DNA of 64,000 bases, taken from the NCBI RefSeq assembly GCF_002005565.1, contig NZ_BDJC01000005.1:62001-126000 (forward strand), in the 5' to 3' direction. The DNA is from Streptomyces sp. JHA26 (lineage in GTDB: Bacteria > Actinomycetota > Actinomycetes > Streptomycetales > Streptomycetaceae). Of the stretch, positions 59,884 to 64,000 are shown piece by piece. How positions within the stretch are numbered: the first letter of the stretch is position 1; each line of letters starts with the position of its first letter. Below the pieces are notes generated by a model. That model made no database searches. It saw only the letters and a program-made list of their open reading frames with translations, and had not been told where the DNA came from. Position numbers and translations under genes: made by a program.

Positions 59884-60048
59884 TTATCGCGTTTCGCGGT
59901 GCGCGGTGTGCGCGTTGCAACGCGGGCAGTGCTTCTTCATCTCCAGTCGGTCCGGGTTGTTACGCCGGTTCTTCTTGGTGATGTAGTTCCGCTCCTTGCA
60001 CTCCACGCAGGCCAGCGTGATCTTCGGGCGGACGTCGGTGGCAGCCAC
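59884..60048 (-). CDS. rpmG: 50S ribosomal protein L33 (bL33), zinc-binding form
   Basis: The 54-residue product starts [20 protein letters not shown] and ends [15 protein letters not shown]. The four cysteines in CVEC and CPRC make this the zinc-containing (C+) form. Start is GTG 60048. tRNA-Met and tRNA-Thr lie just upstream on the same strand, so all may share a transcript. Confidence 0.96.
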   Translation of the reverse strand: MAATDVRPKITLACVECKERNYITKKNRRNNPDRLEMKKHCPRCNAHTAHRETR

Positions 60049-60137
60049 GTGAGTGCTCCTTGACGAACGGATTGATGGTATTAACGCAGGAAAGAGTAGC
60101 CGATTGAAGGACCGACCCCGCAATCGGCTACCAGAAG

Positions 60138-60210
60138 TAGCGGTGACCGGACTTGAACCGGTGACACAGCGATTATGAGCCGCTTGCTCTACCGACTGAG
60201 CTACACCGCT
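60138..60210 (-). tRNA. trnM: tRNA-Met (CAT), elongator
   Basis: 73 nt on the minus strand. The acceptor stem is AGCGGTG/CACCGCT. The anticodon stem AGCGG/TCGCT has loop CTCATAA, anticodon CAT. It lacks the three G-C pairs of an initiator anticodon stem and its first acceptor pair is matched, so it is the elongator. CCA is not encoded. Confidence 0.95.
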
Positions 60211-60256
60211 GCGATGCGATCGGGCCCCGCCTCGCGGCGGGAACCTCTCACATCAG

Positions 60257-60329
60257 AGCCCCAAAACGGAATCGAACCGTTGACCTTCTCCTTACCATGG
60301 AGACGCTCTGCCGACTGAGCTATTGGGGC
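60257..60329 (-). tRNA. trnT: tRNA-Thr (GGT)
   Basis: 73 nt on the minus strand. The acceptor stem is GCCCCAA/TTGGGGC. The anticodon stem TCTCC/GGAGA has loop ATGGTAA, anticodon GGT. T-arm GGTTCGATTCC is present. Located 46 nt upstream of tRNA-Met. Confidence 0.96.
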
Positions 60330-60581
60330 GAGCGATGAAGACATTACACGGTCGCCCGCCGTTCGCCCAAATCCGTTTCGTCGACCCTGCCCCGTCCCGT
60401 TCCCGAGCCCCCCGGACACCCCGGACACCCCGCCCCGCACACCGGCCCCCGCGGCGCGCGGCGGGTGCCGGTACGACTTTTGCGCTCCTCCGCGCCACGG
60501 GCAGATCACCGTCCTAGGCTCGACCGCACTCTGCGTGATCTTGCGTTCGCCACTGCGCAGTCCCGAGCCCAGAGGAGTGCG

Positions 60582-61856
60582 ATGCCCGACAGCCAGCCGC
60601 AGCCGCCCCACTCGTCCTTCCCCTCGGACCCGGCCGGCCACGGCTCGCTGCTGCTGTCGGGGGCGCGGCTCGCCGACGGCCGGATCGTGGACGTACGGCT
60701 GTGCGGCGGGCGCATCGAGGCGGTCGGCACGGCCGGCAGCCTGGCGGTGGCCCACCCGTCCGGGCCCGGCACGCGGGTCGACCTCACCGGGTACCTGCTC
60801 CTGCCCGCCCCCGCCGAACCCCACGCCCACGGCGACACCGCGCTCACGGCCGACGTCCCCGGCCCGGTCTCCCACGAGCCCGAGGACGTCCAGCGCCGGG
60901 TCACGGAGGCCGCCCTGCTCCAGCTGGGGCACGGGGCGACCGCGCTGCGGGCTCATGTGCGGGTGGGCGACGTCCCGGGGCTGGGCGCCCTGCTCGCCGT
61001 GCTGCGGGCGCGGCGCGCGCTGCGCGGACTGGCCGAGCTGACGGCGGTGGCCATGCCGAGGGTGCTGACCGGGGTGGCCGGGGCCGACGGGCTGGCGATG
61101 CTGCGGGACGCGGTCAAGATGGGCGCGGACGTGGTGGGCGGGTGCCCGGACCTGGATCCCGATCCGGCGGGGTACGTGGAGGCGGTCCTGGAGGTCGCCG
61201 CCGAGCACGGCCGTCCCGTCGACCTGCACACGGACGCCGCCGACCCGGCGCGGCTGGCCCGGCTCGCGGCCATGGCGGGCGGACTGCGTCCCGGGGTGAC
61301 CGTCGGGCCCTGCGACGGCCTGGGCCGCCTGCCCGCCGACGTGGCCTCCCGGGCCGCGGACCGGCTGGCGGCCGCCGGGATCGCCGTGCTGTGCCTGCCG
61401 CAGGGCCCCTGCGGCCAGGGCGGCGACGGGGGTGCCGCCCACCGCGAGGGCACCGCCCCGGTACGGCTGTTGCGGGCCGCGGGGGTACGGGTCGCCGCCG
61501 GGAGCGGGGCGCTGCGGGACGTGTCCAACCCGGTCGGCCGCGGCGACCCGCTGGAGGCGGCGTACCTGCTGGCCTCGCGCCACGGACTGCGGCCCGAGGA
61601 GGCGTACGACGCCGTGAGCGGAGCGGCACGGGCCACGCTGGGCCTGCCCGAGGTGCGGGTCGAGGCCGGCTTCCCGGCCGAGCTCCTCGCGGTACGCGGG
61701 GACCGGCTCGCGGGCGCGCTGTCGTTGGCCTACGGCCGGATCGTGGTGCACCGGGGGCGGGTGGTGGCCCGGACGAGCGCGGTGCGGGAGTACGGCGACT
61801 CGACGACCTCGGCGGAGCTGGGACTGCCGCGGCAGGGGCGCGGGGAACGGCCCTGA
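60582..61856 (+). CDS. Amidohydrolase family protein (cytosine deaminase-like)
   Basis: The product has 424 residues. The amidohydrolase plan includes the strand GSLLLSGARLADGRIVDVRL, the metal motif AEPHAHGDTAL (HxH), a later His in VDLHTDAADPARL, and SGALRDVSNPVGRGDPLEAA carrying the catalytic Asp. Overall layout resembles bacterial cytosine deaminase and related cyclic-amide hydrolases. The ATG is preceded by AGAGGAG. It is not adjacent to purine or pyrimidine genes, so the substrate is uncertain. Confidence 0.83.
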   Translation: MPDSQPQPPHSSFPSDPAGHGSLLLSGARLADGRIVDVRLCGGRIEAVGTAGSLAVAHPSGPGTRVDLTGYLLLPAPAEPHAHGDTALTADVPGPVSHEPEDVQRRVTEAALLQLGHGATALRAHVRVGDVPGLGALLAVLRARRALRGLAELTAVAMPRVLTGVAGADGLAMLRDAVKMGADVVGGCPDLDPDPAGYVEAVLEVAAEHGRPVDLHTDAADPARLARLAAMAGGLRPGVTVGPCDGLGRLPADVASRAADRLAAAGIAVLCLPQGPCGQGGDGGAAHREGTAPVRLLRAAGVRVAAGSGALRDVSNPVGRGDPLEAAYLLASRHGLRPEEAYDAVSGAARATLGLPEVRVEAGFPAELLAVRGDRLAGALSLAYGRIVVHRGRVVARTSAVREYGDSTTSAELGLPRQGRGERP

Positions 61857-62055
61857 GGGGCGGGGGCGGGACCGCGCGGGCGTACGGGAGGTCCGGCGCG
61901 CGGGGTCGGGGCCGGATGGAACGGAGGCGGGTGTACGCCGGAGTGAGACCCGCGAGGCGTGCCGGGGGTGGCAGGGGCGCCGGGGGCACCGAGGGCGCCG
62001 GGGCGTGGTCGAAGTCGTGCGGCGCGGGCGGCCGTCGGGGCGTACGGTCGAAGAC

Positions 62056-62712
62056 ATGCGCATTGTCATCGCTGGTGGTCATGGTCAGATCGCGCTGCGG
62101 CTGGAGCGGTTGCTCGCCGCGCGCGGCGACGAGGTGGCGGGCATCATCCGCAAGGCCGAGCAGGCCGATGATCTGCGTGCGGCGGGTGCCGAACCGGTCG
62201 TGCTGGACCTCGAGTCGGCCTCGGTCGAGGAGGTCGCGGAGCGGCTGCGGGACGCGGACGCGGCGGTGTTCGCGGCGGGCGCGGGCCCGGGCAGCGGGGC
62301 GGCCCGCAAGGAGACGGTGGACAAGGCGGCTGCGGTCCTCCTCGCTGACGCGGCCGTCCGGGCGGGTGTACGACGCCTCGTGATCGTGTCGTCCATGGGC
62401 GCGGACCCGGAGCACGCCGGGGACGAGATCTTCGACGCGTACCTGCGCGCCAAGGGCGAGGCCGACGCGTACGTGCGCGCGCAGGACGCGCTGGACTGGA
62501 CGATCCTGCGGCCCGGCCAGCTGACGGACGACGCCGGCACGGGCCTCGTGCGCCTGGAGGCGCACACCGGCCGCGGCCCGATCCCGCGGGACGACGTGGC
62601 GGCCGTACTGGCGGAACTCGTCGACACCCCGGCGACGGCCGGTCTGACCCTCGAACTGATCAGCGGCTCGGCGCCGGTGTCGGTCGCGGTGAAGTCGGTG
62701 GCCGGTAACTGA
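62056..62712 (+). CDS. NAD(P)H-binding protein (atypical SDR, YhfK/HscARG-like)
   Basis: The product has 218 residues. The start MRIVIAGGHGQIALRLERLL is a GxxGxxA-type Rossmann motif. Then come AGIIRKAEQADDLRAAGAEP, VLDLESASVEEVAERLRDAD and the conserved LVIVSSMGADPE and DWTILRPGQLTDD segments. These are typical of the YwnB/YhfK-like NAD(P)-binding proteins with no proven reaction. The 199 nt upstream (61857-62055) holds no gene. Not recognisably co-transcribed with neighbours. Confidence 0.88.
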   Translation: MRIVIAGGHGQIALRLERLLAARGDEVAGIIRKAEQADDLRAAGAEPVVLDLESASVEEVAERLRDADAAVFAAGAGPGSGAARKETVDKAAAVLLADAAVRAGVRRLVIVSSMGADPEHAGDEIFDAYLRAKGEADAYVRAQDALDWTILRPGQLTDDAGTGLVRLEAHTGRGPIPRDDVAAVLAELVDTPATAGLTLELISGSAPVSVAVKSVAGN

Positions 62713-62742
62713 CGCCCGCTCAGGACCGGAACCGACTCCCGT

Positions 62743-62955
62743 TCAGAACAGGGGCAGCTGCCCGGGGAACTCCGGAACGGCGTAACCGTCCAGCGTGGGC
62801 TGGGCGGCGTCCGCCCCGGCGAACCGCCGGGAGCCGGGGCAGGACACGAGCTCCCCGACGGCCCGCGCCCCGGGCGGATCGTGCCGCGCGAAGCGCCCGG
62901 CGACGACGGCGATCTCCCGACGGCACTCGGGGCAGGTCCTGCGGCGCGACGACAT
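62743..62955 (-). CDS. Small zinc-ribbon-like hypothetical protein
   Basis: The 70-residue product starts MSSRRRTCPECRREIAVVAG, where CPEC gives two zinc ligands. It contains RHDPPGARAVGELVSCPGSR and ends VPEFPGQLPLF. A third Cys (CPGS) may complete a metal site. It is common in Streptomyces but unassigned. It is convergent with the NAD(P)-binding gene, 30 nt away. Confidence 0.72.
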   Translation of the reverse strand: MSSRRRTCPECRREIAVVAGRFARHDPPGARAVGELVSCPGSRRFAGADAAQPTLDGYAVPEFPGQLPLF

Positions 62956-63090
62956 GGCCCCAGCGTAGGGCGCACGAGGGCGAGGGCCGAGGGGTGCGCG
63001 GGGAGGGACGACGGGACGGCCGGGCAACCGCGGACCACGCGGGTCCACGACCGCCCGGCAGGTCGAGCGGGTTTCCCCTCCGGACGGGCG

Positions 63091-63804
63091 TCACGTCCCC
63101 GGGCCGGATCGGCCGCGAGCCTCGTCCACGGTGTCCTGCCCCGCCTCCCGCAGCCCCTGAACGGTGTCCTGACCGGCGGACTGCGCCTGGTCCCTGGTGG
63201 TCTGCGCGGCGTCCTTCGCGGTCGACTTGACCGTCTCCACCGCTTCGGTGGCGGGTTCGCGCAGTTCCTCCTTGACGTCCTTCGCGGCCTGCGTGGCCTG
63301 GCGTTGGACCGGTTCGAGCAACTCCTCCGAGTGGTCACGCAGTTGCCGACCCGCGCGCTCCTCCGTCGCCGTGGTCGGCAGCAGCGCGGCGGCCAGCATG
63401 CCGGCGCCGAACGCGATGAGGCCGGCCGCCAGCGGACTGCCCTGCGTCTGCCGCCTGACCTGATCCGGCGTCTGCTGGAGGGCGTCACCGACCTGCTCAG
63501 CGGTCTCCTTGGCGGTGCCTGCGGCCTGCCCGACCGCACGCCCGGTGGTGTCCGACAGGCTGTGGACGGCCTGACCTGTGCTCTCCGTCACGTCCCGTGC
63601 CGTCTCCGACACGTTTCCGACGGCGTTCTGCGCGGTCCCCATCACGGTCTCCTTGATGCCGGTCAGCCTGTTGCGTGCGGCGCCGGCCTTGCGTCTGGCC
63701 ACCTTCCGGGGCGTCACCCTCTCGGCGAGAAGGTCGACGTTGCGGGACAGGTGGGCGCGTCGGCGTTCGACGTCGGTCCTCAGCTCGTCGGGTGTCGTGC
63801 CCAT
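63091..63804 (-). CDS. DUF3618 domain protein
   Basis: The product has 237 residues. The N-terminal DUF3618 signature is PDELRTDVERRRAHLSRNVD, LLAERVTPRKVARRKAGA. A long Gln/Thr/Ala-rich helical region follows with many TV-x-DVT-ES-type repeats, one hydrophobic stretch (SPLAAGLIAFGAGMLAAALL) and a charged tail. Such proteins are stress-associated in actinobacteria and are usually found with a holin-like or phage-type membrane protein, as here. ATG 63804 overlaps the holin-like gene by 25 nt. Confidence 0.87.
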   Translation of the reverse strand: MGTTPDELRTDVERRRAHLSRNVDLLAERVTPRKVARRKAGAARNRLTGIKETVMGTAQNAVGNVSETARDVTESTGQAVHSLSDTTGRAVGQAAGTAKETAEQVGDALQQTPDQVRRQTQGSPLAAGLIAFGAGMLAAALLPTTATEERAGRQLRDHSEELLEPVQRQATQAAKDVKEELREPATEAVETVKSTAKDAAQTTRDQAQSAGQDTVQGLREAGQDTVDEARGRSGPGT

Positions 63805-64000
63805 CGGGCGTCCTCCTTGAGGGTTTCCACGGTCTGTTCGGGCTTGACGTTGACCGTCTTCAGCCGTTTGCGTCCGATGACGTAGAGCACCGCGCCGGCC
63901 ACCGCCCACAGCGCCGTGACGATGAGCGCCGCCCAGGCGGGGTCCATCACGTTGGCGAGGGCGAAGACGACGGCGAGGCTGCCGAAGAGCATGACGACGT
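63780..64000 (-). CDS. Holin-like (Phage_holin_3_6) membrane protein, C-terminal part
   Basis: The visible residues include MLFGSLAVVFALANVMDPAW, AALIVTALWAVAGAVLYVIG and RKRLKTVNVKPEQTVETLKE, ending ARWARHPTS. Two hydrophobic helices and the KPEQTVETLKEDxxWARH tail match the actinobacterial family called phage-holin III, which in Streptomyces is a chromosomal membrane protein next to DUF3618. No stop is seen upstream to the window end, so the N-terminus lies outside; ATG 63992 is probably internal. Confidence 0.75.
   Translation of the reverse strand, partial: VVMLFGSLAVVFALANVMDPAWAALIVTALWAVAGAVLYVIGRKRLKTVNVKPEQTVETLKEDARWARHPTS

Noticed and set aside
60257-60329. Use of the tRNA-Thr/tRNA-Met pair as an integration (attachment) site
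   Set aside because: No duplicated tRNA 3' end and no integrase nearby; the adjoining genes have the normal rpmG-hadA-hadB context.

Overview
The window is a high-GC actinobacterial chromosome segment and almost certainly comes from a Streptomyces. The evidence is codon use, GTG/TTG starts, the S10/spc and rplKA-rplJL-rpoBC-rpsLG-fusA-tuf order, WhiJ-type regulator loci, a DUF6571 protein and NusG with a long acidic N-terminus. The translation and transcription genes lie on the minus strand, so their operons run from high to low coordinates.

Layout. (1) 1-6376: end of the S10 operon and start of the spc operon (rpsJ to rplE). (2) 6377-11700: accessory segment beginning at the rpsJ leader. 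It holds a small membrane-protein gene broken by an early stop, the 3' remnant of a type ISP restriction/helicase gene, a WhiJ-like locus (XRE regulator, DUF397 protein, divergent ATP-binding protein) and a two-gene AAA15 ATPase/PIN-domain operon. A second, diverged copy of the rpsJ promoter-leader lies upstream of that operon in the same orientation. (3) 11700-31920: variable Streptomyces genes between rpsJ and tuf. These are a WXG-like/DUF6571/lipoprotein operon, an acyltransferase, gdhA, a tautomerase-SDR pair with a divergent MmyB-type regulator, a second and partly deleted WhiJ-like locus, a VOC/WYL pair, an FAD monooxygenase, a two-component system and an FtsX-type ABC transporter. (4) 32018-36391: tuf, fusA, rpsG, rpsL. 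(5) 36807-50904: rpoC, rpoB, rplL, rplJ, two LppX-like lipoproteins, rplA, rplK, nusG, secE, tRNA-Trp. (6) 51175-64000: aspartate aminotransferase, adenosine deaminase-like protein, TetR/NmrA pair, murB, TetR/MFS pump pair, HadB/HadA-like dehydratase subunits, rpmG, tRNA-Met, tRNA-Thr, an amidohydrolase, an NAD(P)-binding protein, a small Zn-ribbon protein, a DUF3618 protein and a holin-like membrane protein cut by the window end.

How the parts work together. The conserved blocks supply ribosomal proteins, RNA polymerase core subunits, elongation factors and protein-export/antitermination factors. Intergenic hairpins separate their transcription units, and rpsJ and rpsL share a leader hairpin. 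The accessory blocks are mostly regulator/effector pairs with visible operators (TetR-NmrA, TetR-MFS).

Most notable points: RpoB carries Asn442 where Ser is usual (E. coli Ser531, in the rifampicin site); the rpsJ promoter-leader is duplicated in front of a defence-like ATPase/PIN operon; the second WhiJ-like locus shows a deletion fusion between its regulator and DUF397 gene; and several decayed mobile or defence gene fragments lie in the rpsJ-tuf interval. All family assignments come from reading the sequence and from memory of the families; no database search was run.
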